Origin: Pseudonocardia sp. SCN 73-27
GTDB taxonomy: Bacteria; Actinomycetota; Actinomycetes; Mycobacteriales; Pseudonocardiaceae
NCBI GenBank assembly: GCA_001725415.1
Contig: MEGH01000005.1
Coordinates: forward strand, 73,218 to 137,217
DNA: 64,000 bases
Direction: 5' to 3'
Positions 37,964 through 46,388 of this stretch are shown here, one piece after another. The position numbers were made by a program, and so were the translations under genes. The notes under the pieces were generated by a model. That model saw nothing but the letters and a program-made list of their open reading frames with translations. It searched no databases and was not told where the DNA came from. Numbering within the stretch: position 1 is the first letter of the stretch; each line of letters opens with the position of its first letter.

Positions 37964-38728
37964 TCAGCCCGTCCGCGACGCCCCGTTGACGTTGAGGAAC
38001 TCCCCGCTGATGTAGTCCGACCGCGGCGAGGCCAGGAACAGCACCGCCTGGGCGATGTCCTGCGGGCGGCCGTGGGCACCGCGCTCGCCGTGGCGGTGCA
38101 GGGGGATGTCGGCGGTGAGCGTCGCGATCTGGTCGTCGGAGAACGCGTCGTGGATCGCGGTGCGGATGAAACCGGGGTTGACCGCGTTGACGCAGATGCC
38201 GTACTCGCCGAGGTTGCGCGCCAACGACACCGTGAGCCCGAGAATCGCGCCCTTCGACGCCGCGTAGGCCGGGTTGGACGCCGGCCGTCCCGACTGCGCG
38301 GCGAGCGACCCGATGTTGACGATCTTCCCGTAGCGCTGCGCCCGCATTCCCGGGAGCACGGCGCGCACGCACCAGAACGCCCCGTCCGCGTTGACGGCCA
38401 TGGTGCGGGTCCAGCTGTCGTCGGTGACGTCCCAGGGGTCGACTGCGTCGACGACCGCGGCGTTGTTGACCAGGACGTCGATGACGCCGAGCGTCTCGGC
38501 GGTGCGCGCCGCGGCAGCGGTGACGGCGGCCGGGTCGGCGATGTCCACCCCGAGACCCAGCGCGGCCGGGCCGATCCCGGCACCGACCTCACGTGCGCCG
38601 GCCTCGTCGACGTCCCAGACCGCGACCTTCGCGCCCGCCGACGCCAGCAGCGGAGCGATCTCCCGACCGAACCCGCCCGCTCCCCCGGTGACGACCGCGA
38701 CCCGTCCCGCGAGCTCCTGTCCGGTCAT
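37964..38728 (-). CDS. Short-chain dehydrogenase/reductase
   Basis: 254 aa. Classical SDR: cofactor motif VVTGGAGGFGREIAP at 12-26, DVLVNNAAVV, catalytic Ser in VNIGSLAAQSG and YAASK with Tyr/Lys, and C-terminal PQDIAQAVLFLASPRSDYISGEFLNVNG. It overlaps the E1 beta stop by 4 bases (ATGA), so it belongs to the same operon. Probably oxidises a hydroxyl group to the keto substrate of the E1 pair, or reduces it; direction unknown. Confidence 0.9.
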   Translation of the reverse strand: MTGQELAGRVAVVTGGAGGFGREIAPLLASAGAKVAVWDVDEAGAREVGAGIGPAALGLGVDIADPAAVTAAAARTAETLGVIDVLVNNAAVVDAVDPWDVTDDSWTRTMAVNADGAFWCVRAVLPGMRAQRYGKIVNIGSLAAQSGRPASNPAYAASKGAILGLTVSLARNLGEYGICVNAVNPGFIRTAIHDAFSDDQIATLTADIPLHRHGERGAHGRPQDIAQAVLFLASPRSDYISGEFLNVNGASRTG

Positions 38729-39702
38729 TCGGCGACCTTCAGCAGCGCGGCGTGGATGGTGTCGACACCCGGCACCCGGGCCTCGACGAGATCCTGCGGC
38801 GTCGGCACGTTGGCGAACTCCGCGCACAGCCGGACAGGTGCGGCGCGCAGCCGGCCGAAACACTCCTCGACGGCGAGCGCGCACACCTCGGCTGCGACGC
38901 TGAACGGCGCCGGCGCCTCCTGCACGACGACGAGCCGCCCGGTGCGCGACACCGACCCCACGATCGTCGCCCGGTCGAGCGGCGCGATGGTGCGGGGGTC
39001 GATCACCTCGACGGAGACGCCGTCGGCGGCAGCGCGTTCGGCCGCCTCGAGCGCCCTGTCGACCATGCGGCCCGTGGCGACGACCGTGACGTCGTCGCCG
39101 GTGCGGCGGGTCTCGGCGACGCCGAGCGGGACGAGGAAGTCCTCGTCGACAGGGGTGTCGCGGCGCGCGGTGAGCAGGCCGAACGTCTCGATGACGAGCG
39201 TGGGGTCGTCGCTGCGGATGGCGCTCTTGAGCAGGCCCTTGGCGTCGCGCGCGTTCGACGGCATGACGACGGTCAGCCCCGGGACCGCCGCGAACCAGGC
39301 CTCGAAGCTCTGGCAGTGCTGCGCGCCGTAGGAGCCGCCGGAGCCGCTCATGGTGCGGATCGTCAGCGGCAGCGACCGGCCGGTGAAGTACCGGTACTTC
39401 GCGGCCTGGTTGACGATCTGGTCCATCGCGAGCATGCAGAAGTCGAAGAACATCAGCTCGACGACGGGCCGCAGCCCCACGGCCGCCGCGCCGACCCCGA
39501 GCCCCGCGATGGTGGCCTCGCTGATCGGGGTGTCGCGCACCCGGTTCGGGCCGAACGTCGCGCGCAGGTTGCGGGTGACGCCGTAGGGCCCGCCCGGCCC
39601 GCCGACGTCCTCGCCGACGAGCACGACCTTCTCGTCGCGCTCCATCTCCTGGTGCAGGGCCTGGTTGACGCCCTGCCAGAACTTGAGGGGGCGGGTGGTC
39701 AT
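38725..39702 (-). CDS. 2-oxoacid/acetoin dehydrogenase E1 beta subunit
   Basis: 325 aa. Transketolase-like pyrimidine-binding domain (VVLVGEDVGGPGGPYGVTRNL, TPISEATIAGLGVGAAAVGLRPVVELMFFDF), then C-terminal transketolase domain (VVATGRMVDRALEAAERAA, VIDPRTIAPLD). Pairs with the E1 alpha gene whose stop it overlaps (ATGA). Sequence fits the AcoB / branched-chain type. E2 and E3 genes are absent from the window, so either they are encoded elsewhere or the pair acts as a TPP lyase or decarboxylase. Confidence 0.9.
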   Translation of the reverse strand: MTTRPLKFWQGVNQALHQEMERDEKVVLVGEDVGGPGGPYGVTRNLRATFGPNRVRDTPISEATIAGLGVGAAAVGLRPVVELMFFDFCMLAMDQIVNQAAKYRYFTGRSLPLTIRTMSGSGGSYGAQHCQSFEAWFAAVPGLTVVMPSNARDAKGLLKSAIRSDDPTLVIETFGLLTARRDTPVDEDFLVPLGVAETRRTGDDVTVVATGRMVDRALEAAERAAADGVSVEVIDPRTIAPLDRATIVGSVSRTGRLVVVQEAPAPFSVAAEVCALAVEECFGRLRAAPVRLCAEFANVPTPQDLVEARVPGVDTIHAALLKVAE

Positions 39703-40628
39703 CCCAGTTCCTCCGGATCGGCTGCGGGGGCGGCGAGGGCACGCTCGACGGCACCGGCGAGCAACGTCTCGATCTCGTCGTCGATGGCAGCGGCGTCGGT
39801 CTCGGCGAGGTCGGCGCGGGCACGGACGACGGCGTCGCGGTCACGCCACGCCTGCGCCTCGGCCTCGTCGCGGTACTCGGCGGGGTCGCCGACGTAGTGG
39901 CCGGACAGCCGGTAGGTCATGACCTCCAGCAGGGTCGGTCCGTCGCCGGCGCGGGCCCGGGCGACGGCCTCGTGCGATGCGGCGGCGACGGCGTGGACGT
40001 CGCCGCCGTCGACCCGGACGCCCGGGAACCCGTAGGCCTCCGCCCGCTGCCACACCTCCCCGGCGACGTGTGTCGAGGACGGGGTGAGCTCGGCGAACCG
40101 GTTGTTCTCACACACGAACACGACGGGCAGCGCCCACAGTGCGGCGAGGTTGAGGGCCTCGCCGAAGTTGCCGGTGGCGGTCGCGCCCTCACCGAAGAAG
40201 CAGACGGCGACGTCGTCGCGGCCCTGCACCTGCAGCCCGAACGCGGCGCCCGTCGCGATGGGCAGCCCACCGCCGACGATCCCGTTGGTGCCCAGCAGGC
40301 CGACGTCCGGGTCGGCGATGTGCATCGACCCGTTGCGCCCGGCCGAGTAACCGGTGCGGCGACCCAGGAGCTCGGCCATCATGCGGTCGACGTCGGCACC
40401 CTTGGCCAGGCAGTGGTGGTGCCCGCGGTGCGTGGAGGTGATGACGTCGGTGCGGCGCAGCGCCGCGCACACGCCGACGGCGGTGGCCTCCTGGCCGAGC
40501 GCCAGGTGCAGCGGCCCGGGGACGCGGCCCTCCCGGTACTGCTCGGCGACGACCTCCTCGAACCGCCTGCACAGCAACAGCCGGCGGTAGAGGTCCGCGG
40601 GCGGTGGGGATGTCACGTCGTCGGGCAT
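39699..40628 (-). CDS. 2-oxoacid/acetoin dehydrogenase E1 alpha subunit
   Basis: 309 aa. Thiamine-diphosphate binding motif GEGATATGNFGEALNLAALWALPVVFVCENN, cited as the region about 160-190, with upstream VPGPLHLALGQEATAVG and NGSMHIADPDVGLLGTNGIVGGGLPIATGAAF from about residue 115. AcoA/PdhA-like. ATG 40628 starts the three-gene operon with E1 beta and the SDR. The start is 36 bases from a perfect 18-bp palindrome shared with the divergent ligase gene. Confidence 0.9.
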   Translation of the reverse strand: MPDDVTSPPPADLYRRLLLCRRFEEVVAEQYREGRVPGPLHLALGQEATAVGVCAALRRTDVITSTHRGHHHCLAKGADVDRMMAELLGRRTGYSAGRNGSMHIADPDVGLLGTNGIVGGGLPIATGAAFGLQVQGRDDVAVCFFGEGATATGNFGEALNLAALWALPVVFVCENNRFAELTPSSTHVAGEVWQRAEAYGFPGVRVDGGDVHAVAAASHEAVARARAGDGPTLLEVMTYRLSGHYVGDPAEYRDEAEAQAWRDRDAVVRARADLAETDAAAIDDEIETLLAGAVERALAAPAADPEELG

Positions 40629-40663
40629 CGTCGCTCTCTCGCTGCAGTCCGGGCTCCCGAAAC

Positions 40664-40681
40664 CGACCGACCGGTCGGTCG
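40664..40681. promoter_or_regulatory. Perfect 18-bp palindrome, TetR-type operator
   Basis: CGACCGACCGGTCGGTCG, fully self-complementary, in the 108-base divergent gap between the E1 alpha operon and the acyl-CoA ligase. This style of site is typical for TetR repressors of acyl-CoA and ketone catabolism. No TetR gene is adjacent. Confidence 0.6.
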
Positions 40682-40736
40682 ATTCGTACGCTAGCCTGAT
40701 CCGACTTCCGACGGCAACGGCGACAGGAGCGAGCCC

Positions 40737-42350
40737 GTGAGCGAGGCACCCGACCCCGCCGGAGTCCCCCTCACCGAGCGCACCGTGCCGCGCCTGCTCG
40801 CCCGCTCCGCAGCGCTCGACCCCGGCCGCCCGTTCGTCGTCACCCGGGAACGGAGCTGGTCCCACGCCGAGACGGAACAGATCGTCGCGACGCTCGCCGC
40901 CGCGTTCACCGCCCGCGGCATCGGCGAAGGGTCGCGCGTCGCGATCATGATGCCGACGTCCCCGCGCCACGTCTGGCTGTTGCTCGCGCTGGCCCACCTG
41001 CGCGCGGTCCCCGTCGCGCTCAACCTCGACGCCTCCGGCGAGGTGCTGCGCTACTTCGTCGCCGACTCCGGATCCGTCCTCGGAATCGTCGACGAGGAAC
41101 GGGCGCCGAGGTTCACTGCCGCGGCCGATGGCCTACCCGTGGTCGTGCTCCCCGAGGGCGCCGACGACCTGGGAGAGCTGGACGCCGCCCGCGCGTTGCC
41201 GCTCGACCCGGGCGCCGCGTCGTTCGCCGACATCTTCGTCGTCCTCTACACCTCCGGCAGCACCGGCATGCCGAAAGCGACCGCGGTGACGCACGCCCAG
41301 GTCATCACCTGCGGCGCGATCTTCACCGACCGCCTCGGCCTCGGCCCGGACGACCGCCTCTACACGTGCCTGCCGCTGTTCCACATCAACGCGACGGCCT
41401 ACACGCTGTCCGGGGCGCTGGTCAGCGGGGCGTCGCTCGCGCTCGGGCCGCACTTCTCCGCGACGACGTTCTGGGACGACGTCCGCGACCTCGGAGCCAC
41501 CGAGGTCAACGCCATGGGCAGCATGGTCCGCATCCTGCAGACCCGGCCCCCACGCCCCGCCGAACGCGAACATCGCGTCCGCACCATGTTCGTCGCGCCG
41601 CTGCCGCCCGACGCCGTCGAGCTCTCCGAGCGGTTCGGCCTCGACTTCGCCACCTGCTACGCCCAGACCGAATGGCTCCCGTCGTCGATGACCCGCCCCG
41701 GCGAGGGCTACGACCGTCCCGGCGCCACCGGCCCCGTCCTGCCGTACACGGAGGTGCGGATCGTCGGCGACGACGACCTCCCGCTGCCCGCGGGCGAGAC
41801 CGGCGAGATCACCCTGCGCCCTCGCGACCCGTTCACCACCTTCCAGGGCTACCTCGGCAAACCACAGGAGACCGTCGACGCCTGGCGCAACCTCTGGTTC
41901 CACACCGGCGATCTCGGCGACATCGGCACCGACGGCTGGCTGCACTACCGCGGCCGGCGCAAGGACGTCATCCGCAGGCGCGGCGAGAACATCCCGGCGA
42001 CGGTCGTCGAGGACCTGCTCGCCGGGCACCCCGACATCGCAGAGGTCGCGGCCGTCTCCGTCCCGGCGCACATCTCCGAGGAGGAGGTGTTCGTCTTCGT
42101 CGTCCCGCGCCCCGGCGCGACCCTCACTGCTGCCGACGTCGAGGCGCACGCCCACGACGTCCTGCCCCGCTACATGGTCCCGTCCTACCTGGCGCTGGTC
42201 CCCGACCTGCCCCGCACGGCGACGAACAAGATCGCGAAGGTCGACCTGGCCGACCGCGCCCGCACCGCCGTGGCCGACCCGGCCTCCCCCGACGCCCCCG
42301 CCCGCACCTCCGTCGCCGACCGCGTGATCCCCTCGCCGACTTCGACCTGA
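40737..42350 (+). CDS. Acyl-CoA ligase, ANL superfamily
   Basis: 537 aa from GTG 40737 after ACAGGAG. Motifs: VLYTSGSTGMPKATAVTHAQ (P-loop), LPLFHINATAYTLSG, CYAQTEWLPSSM, FHTGDLGDIGTDGWLHYRGRRKDVIRRRGENI across the hinge, and the C-terminal catalytic Lys in TNKIAKVDL. It most resembles CaiC-like and medium-chain acyl-CoA ligases. It presumably activates an acid handled by the divergent E1/SDR operon. The last codons and stop lie within the left arm of a family C hairpin repeat. Confidence 0.87.
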   Translation: MSEAPDPAGVPLTERTVPRLLARSAALDPGRPFVVTRERSWSHAETEQIVATLAAAFTARGIGEGSRVAIMMPTSPRHVWLLLALAHLRAVPVALNLDASGEVLRYFVADSGSVLGIVDEERAPRFTAAADGLPVVVLPEGADDLGELDAARALPLDPGAASFADIFVVLYTSGSTGMPKATAVTHAQVITCGAIFTDRLGLGPDDRLYTCLPLFHINATAYTLSGALVSGASLALGPHFSATTFWDDVRDLGATEVNAMGSMVRILQTRPPRPAEREHRVRTMFVAPLPPDAVELSERFGLDFATCYAQTEWLPSSMTRPGEGYDRPGATGPVLPYTEVRIVGDDDLPLPAGETGEITLRPRDPFTTFQGYLGKPQETVDAWRNLWFHTGDLGDIGTDGWLHYRGRRKDVIRRRGENIPATVVEDLLAGHPDIAEVAAVSVPAHISEEEVFVFVVPRPGATLTAADVEAHAHDVLPRYMVPSYLALVPDLPRTATNKIAKVDLADRARTAVADPASPDAPARTSVADRVIPSPTST

Positions 42351-42396
42351 GACTGGCTCCCGAGCCCCGAGAACCAGGCTGTTGTCGAACTCGGCG
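42334..42396. repeat. Palindromic repeat family C, copy 1
   Basis: 23-nt arms around a 17-nt loop. Arms share CGCCGA-x-TTCGAC and CTGG ends (left 42334-42356, right 42374-42396), and the loop contains CCCGAGAA. The left arm supplies the last codons and TGA stop of the acyl-CoA ligase. The second copy is at 43228-43290. Confidence 0.8.
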
Positions 42397-42459
42397 CGTC
42401 GTGTCGTCCGACGCTAGAGTCCGCCGGGTCGTCCGGTTCCACTCGTTCGAGGAGCAGCG

Positions 42460-43224
42460 ATGCCGAGGGTGTTCCCCTTCGGCCAGTGTGCGACGCGACG
42501 CGACCCGCGCCGGCCTGATGGCCCCGCCGAGCTCCTCGTCCTCGGCGTCTACCCGAGCGCGCTGCACGTGCAGTTGCGGCTACCCGGCGGCGGCCCGACG
42601 TTCGGAGCCCTTGCCGTCGATGACGAGCCCGAGGTGTTCTGGGACGGAGCCGACGCGCAGCAACGCATCGAACTCCGGCGCCGCGCGGTCGGTTGGAAGG
42701 ACGAATGGGGCTCCGTCGGACTCGCCGGCGGCAACGGCAGTTCCGGTCGGTCTGTCGTCGACGGGATTCTGAGGCCCCTCGGAGTCGCACCTGGAAGGAC
42801 CTGGTTCACCGACTGCCTTCCGTACTACTTCGTCAAGCAGGGCTCCGGTTCCCAAGGAGACCGCATCGCCGAGGTGTACCAACCGTTCGCTGCGCTGCAC
42901 GGCCTCCCGCCCGCCGACATCCCTCCACGACCGAAGCCCGCGAAGCTTGTCCGGCGCGCGCTCGCCGAGGAGCTGGACGACCTGATCCGCCAGTTCACCG
43001 AGGCCCGAGCACCGCGGGTCGTGACGCTGGGCCAGGAGGCAGCGGACGTCCTCACCGGACTCGCCGATACCGAGCGGGTCGTCCTGCGCGCCGATGCGTC
43101 GTACGGAACGCCGCGGCCGGTCACGGTCGGAGGCACGGAGGTTGACTGGCTCCCGCTGACACACCCGGGCAACCACACACCCGTCTGGAACGAGCGGCAC
43201 GAGGAGTGGACGACGGACTCCTGA
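42460..43224 (+). CDS. Uracil-DNA-glycosylase-fold-like protein
   Basis: 254 aa from ATG 42460 after GGAGCAGCG. Not a standard UDG, but the order of elements fits that superfamily: an N-terminal LLVLGVYPSALHV strand-loop, TWFTDCLPYYFVKQG in the middle, RVVTLGQEAADVL (the I-x-L-G element), and a C-terminal LTHPGNHTPVWNERHEEW resembling the HPS/HPG motif. DNA glycosylase activity is not established and the catalytic acidic residue of motif A is not evident. It lies alone between two copies of the family C repeat, as if acquired as a unit. Confidence 0.55.
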   Translation: MPRVFPFGQCATRRDPRRPDGPAELLVLGVYPSALHVQLRLPGGGPTFGALAVDDEPEVFWDGADAQQRIELRRRAVGWKDEWGSVGLAGGNGSSGRSVVDGILRPLGVAPGRTWFTDCLPYYFVKQGSGSQGDRIAEVYQPFAALHGLPPADIPPRPKPAKLVRRALAEELDDLIRQFTEARAPRVVTLGQEAADVLTGLADTERVVLRADASYGTPRPVTVGGTEVDWLPLTHPGNHTPVWNERHEEWTTDS

Positions 43225-43227
43225 CTC

Positions 43228-43290
43228 CGCCGAGTTCGACCGGAGACTGGTCCCCGACCCGAGAAATCCAGTCTCACGTCGAACTCGGCG
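43228..43290. repeat. Palindromic repeat family C, copy 2
   Basis: 23-nt arms (21 of 23 paired) around a 17-nt loop containing CCCGAGAA. The left arm begins CGCCGAGTTCGACCGG (43228-43250) and pairs with 43268-43290. It begins 4 bases after the stop of the UDG-fold-like gene and could also act as its terminator. Confidence 0.85.
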
Positions 43291-43317
43291 GGTGGTCCGG
43301 CAGGCTAGCGTTCGGGC

Positions 43318-44028
43318 ATGACCGAGGCGAGCGATGTCTGGCCCGAGCCCGTCGAGGGCGCGCCGTTCACCGTCCGCGCCACCGCGGAGCTCGCGTTCGG
43401 GGCGGCGGTCCGCGAGATCTCCGATCTCGCCCGCACCCTGGTCCCGGCGGGGCCCGTCCGTGCGGCCTATGCCGCGACGCTCGTGGCCGACGCCCGGCAC
43501 CTCCACAGCCTCGCCGCCCGGGCTCTCGCGCTCGCGGTCGCCGTCGAGCGTGCCGACGGGACGCCGTGGCCCGACATCGCCGAGGCGACCGGGGAGGACC
43601 CCGACGAGGTGCGGGCCCGCTGGGAGCCGCTGCTCGAACGGTGGGACGCCGCGCGGGAGCAGGCGGCCGTGCCGCCCGCTGCGGGCACGCCCAGCCAGGC
43701 GGACGGGACGGTCGCCGATCTGGACGCCTGGGTCGTCCGCCATCGTGAGCCGGAGGACATCGACAGCGGGGACACCCCGGTCACCGACGCTCTCGACCGC
43801 ATGGACCCGCACCACGAGCTCCTCCACCTCGCCGCGGTGCGGCGCCGGCTCGCCGACCTGCACGAGGGGTCGTCGCCACCCGCGGAGCTGCTGGCGCTCG
43901 TCGAGCGCGAGGCGCTGCTGGAGGAGCACCTGGCGGCCGCGGCCGACCCCGGTGACCGGGCCGACCACGAGCAGGCGGCGACGAAGGCCCGCACCGTCGC
44001 CGCCCACCTGCGGACCCGAGGCGTCTAG
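43318..44028 (+). CDS. Unrecognised alpha-helical protein
   Basis: 236 aa, soluble, rich in Ala, Glu and Arg, predicted mostly helical. Residues about 55-100 (HSLAARALALAVAVERADGT, WPDIAEATGEDPDEVRARW) look like a helix-turn-helix-like unit. No catalytic motif is visible. The start is 28 bases after the family C repeat. Its TAG stop overlaps the TAG stop of the convergent dehydrogenase gene in a shared CTAG. Function unknown. Confidence 0.65.
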   Translation: MTEASDVWPEPVEGAPFTVRATAELAFGAAVREISDLARTLVPAGPVRAAYAATLVADARHLHSLAARALALAVAVERADGTPWPDIAEATGEDPDEVRARWEPLLERWDAAREQAAVPPAAGTPSQADGTVADLDAWVVRHREPEDIDSGDTPVTDALDRMDPHHELLHLAAVRRRLADLHEGSSPPAELLALVEREALLEEHLAAAADPGDRADHEQAATKARTVAAHLRTRGV

Positions 44029-45080
44029 GGGCGCACCAGGATCTTCACGTTCTCCTCCTTGTTGGAGATCAGCTCGTCGAAGCCCTTGGCGACGATGTCG
44101 TCGAGCTCGATCCTGCCGGTGATGAACTGGAAGGGGTCGACCTTGCCGCTCGCCACCATCTCGATCGTCGCGGGGTGGTCGTTCGCGTAGGCCAGCGAGC
44201 CGAGGACGTTGACCTCGCGGAAGACGAGGTCGTTCATCGCGACGGACGCCTCGTGTCCCCAGATCGCCACGTTGACGACGGTGCCGCCGGCGCGGGTGGA
44301 GCGGATCGCCGACGCCAGGACGGCGTCGATGCCGGCGCACTCGAAGGACACGTCGGCGCCGCGGCCCTTGGTGAGCTCGTGCACCTCGGCGACGACGTCG
44401 GTGGTCGTGGGGTCGAGGACGTGGGTCGCTCCGGCCACCGGCGCCTTGGCCTTGCGCACCTGCGCCGGTTCGACGACGACGACCTCCTCGACGCCGGCCG
44501 CGCGCAGCGCCGCGGTCGTGACCAGCCCGATCGGGCCGGACCCGAAGACCAGCGCCGTCTGCCCCGGGGTCACCCCCGACAGCCGGACGGCGTGGTAGGC
44601 GACGGCGAGCGGCTCGATGAGCGCTCCCACGTCGGTACCGAGGTCGCCGAGCGGGTGGACCCAGCGCTCCTGGGCCACGACGTACTGGGCGAACCCGCCG
44701 CCGTACCCGGAGAGGCCGACGAAGCCGAGCGTGGCGCACACGTTGTAGCGGCCCTGCGTGCAGGCGTCGCAGGTGCCGCAGATGATGTACGGCTCGACGG
44801 CGACGCGGTCACCGACGCGGACCCGGTCGACGCCCGCCCCCACCTCTGCCACGACCCCGGCGAACTCGTGCCCGAGCGTGATCGGCACGGACTCGCCGGT
44901 GAGCGGGTGCGGCGCGTCGGCGGTGGGCGCGAAGATCGGGCCTTCGAGGTACTCGTGCAGGTCGGTACCGCAGATGCCGGCCCATTCGACCTCGACCTTG
45001 ACCGTGCCCGGCTGCGTGGTCGGTTCGGGGACGTCGTCGATCCGGATGTCGCCGGGACCGTAGAAGCGTGCTGCCTTCAT
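44025..45080 (-). CDS. Zinc alcohol dehydrogenase, 2,3-butanediol-type
   Basis: 351 aa. Medium-chain dehydrogenase with catalytic zinc ligands in AGICGTDLHEYLEGP and ITLGHEFAG, a structural zinc loop CGTCDACTQGRYNVC, and cofactor motif VFGSGPIGLVTTAAL. The HEYLEGP / PHPLTGESVPITLGHE pattern is typical of bacterial (R,R)-butanediol dehydrogenases. It may act on a secondary alcohol whose ketone is oxidised by the nearby FAD monooxygenase. ATG 45080 follows GAGGAGT; the membrane-protein gene upstream ends 31 bases before it. Confidence 0.87.
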   Translation of the reverse strand: MKAARFYGPGDIRIDDVPEPTTQPGTVKVEVEWAGICGTDLHEYLEGPIFAPTADAPHPLTGESVPITLGHEFAGVVAEVGAGVDRVRVGDRVAVEPYIICGTCDACTQGRYNVCATLGFVGLSGYGGGFAQYVVAQERWVHPLGDLGTDVGALIEPLAVAYHAVRLSGVTPGQTALVFGSGPIGLVTTAALRAAGVEEVVVVEPAQVRKAKAPVAGATHVLDPTTTDVVAEVHELTKGRGADVSFECAGIDAVLASAIRSTRAGGTVVNVAIWGHEASVAMNDLVFREVNVLGSLAYANDHPATIEMVASGKVDPFQFITGRIELDDIVAKGFDELISNKEENVKILVRP

Positions 45081-45111
45081 GGATGACTCCTCTGCTGCGA
45101 TGGGGGGTCGT

Positions 45112-46275
45112 TCAGACAGTGGGGGTGCCGGTCCGTGGGCGCGGGAGGCCCCAGGACTCGAACCCGACGACGTAGAGCAGGGTGACCAGGGCGAACCAGT
45201 CCATGAAACCGAGGGCGTTGCCGTGCAGGGCCCCGGCTACGGCGGGCTCGTGGAGCAGGCCGCCGGCGAGGACGTAGTAGTAGAGGCAGAACGTGCCGAC
45301 GGCGAGCGCGAAGGTGACGACGACGCGGACGGCGAGGTTCGCCGCCGTCCCGAGACCGGTCGGCTTGTTGCCGAAGGCGTTGCCCCACAGGATCATCCAG
45401 GCGACCCAGCAGACTCCCAGCTGTGCCGGGAACTGGTGGACGGCGTCGCCGAGGAGGGCGACGGTCTCGGCACCGACGATCAGCTTGCAGACGGCCAGCA
45501 GCCCGACGTACAGCGCCGTACCGAGCGCGACGTTGCCGACGAGGGAGGCCGCTGCGACGCGGGCCCGGCTGCCGGCGTGGCGCCACGGCCAGTTCTCCAT
45601 GGTCAGGCCGGTGACGACGATCGCGACGATGATCGAGTAGTACCAGCCGAGCAGCACGTTCACGCTCATGACCGGTGCGCCCTCGGCGGCGACGGACGGG
45701 ACGCCGAGCACGACGTAGAGCAGCACCGTCGGGACGAAGACGAACGCCACCTCGCACAGCCCGACCATCGGCTGCCGCAGCCCCATGTCGGTCCACGGCC
45801 AGTGCTGCCAGTTGAGCACCGTCAGCACGTAGGTCGAGAAGCCGAACAGCACGAACAGCGCCCCGGCGAAGTAGCCGGTGCCCCCGTCGCGCGACCCCGC
45901 GAAGTCGGGCGCGACGCCGCCGAGCACGGTGGCGAGCAGCCAGGTGACGACGACCGCGAACACCACCGTCGCCACGGTGTAGACGATGCCGCGCAACGGT
46001 TGGCGGAGCCGGGCGAACCCTGCCAGCTCGAGGTTGAAACCGGTCCACACGACGAACATCAGTGCCCAGAACAGCGCGGCGTTGAAGGGCAGCGGGTAGA
46101 CCCCGAGCGGGCTGGTGACGGGGTCGGCGAGCAGGAACCAGCCGAGGACGGCGACCACGGCCACCACGACGAACGTGGCGAGGCCGTGCAGCCACCACGA
46201 CGTCGTGCGGGGTCGGTCGGTGGTCGCGGCGGGGTCGTCGTGGCGGATCGGATCGTTCTGCTGGGTCGTGGACAT
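45112..46275 (-). CDS. Polytopic membrane protein, about ten helices
   Basis: 387 aa. Repeated long hydrophobic segments from residue about 30 (LATFVVVAVVAVLGWFLLAD) to about 375, interrupted by short loops with Trp-rich motifs (LNWQHWPWTDMG and LTMENWPWRHAG) that suggest an internal repeat. Family not recognised. It lies between a butanediol-type dehydrogenase and an FAD monooxygenase on the same strand. It may be an importer or a membrane partner for that pathway; this is inference. Preceded by a strong hairpin. Confidence 0.7.
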   Translation of the reverse strand: MSTTQQNDPIRHDDPAATTDRPRTTSWWLHGLATFVVVAVVAVLGWFLLADPVTSPLGVYPLPFNAALFWALMFVVWTGFNLELAGFARLRQPLRGIVYTVATVVFAVVVTWLLATVLGGVAPDFAGSRDGGTGYFAGALFVLFGFSTYVLTVLNWQHWPWTDMGLRQPMVGLCEVAFVFVPTVLLYVVLGVPSVAAEGAPVMSVNVLLGWYYSIIVAIVVTGLTMENWPWRHAGSRARVAAASLVGNVALGTALYVGLLAVCKLIVGAETVALLGDAVHQFPAQLGVCWVAWMILWGNAFGNKPTGLGTAANLAVRVVVTFALAVGTFCLYYYVLAGGLLHEPAVAGALHGNALGFMDWFALVTLLYVVGFESWGLPRPRTGTPTV

Positions 46276-46330
46276 CTCGGTGCCGTGCCTCCCTGCGGTT
46301 CGCGGCCCGGGAGGTACGTGCTCGTTCGAG

Positions 46331-46367
46331 GCCGGTCGGGTCTCCGGGCCACGTCGACCCGACCGGC
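46331..46367 (-). terminator. Hairpin after the FAD monooxygenase
   Basis: Perfect 12-bp stem GCCGGTCGGGTC (46331-46342) with 46356-46367 around a 13-nt loop, 21 bases after the monooxygenase stop and 55 bases before the membrane-protein start. Confidence 0.7.
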
Positions 46368-46388
46368 TGCCGCACAGCGCCTCACACC

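Noticed and set aside
44025..44028. Shared CTAG stop codons of two convergent genes
   Set aside because: Real, but a simple consequence of compact gene packing; no regulatory meaning inferred.
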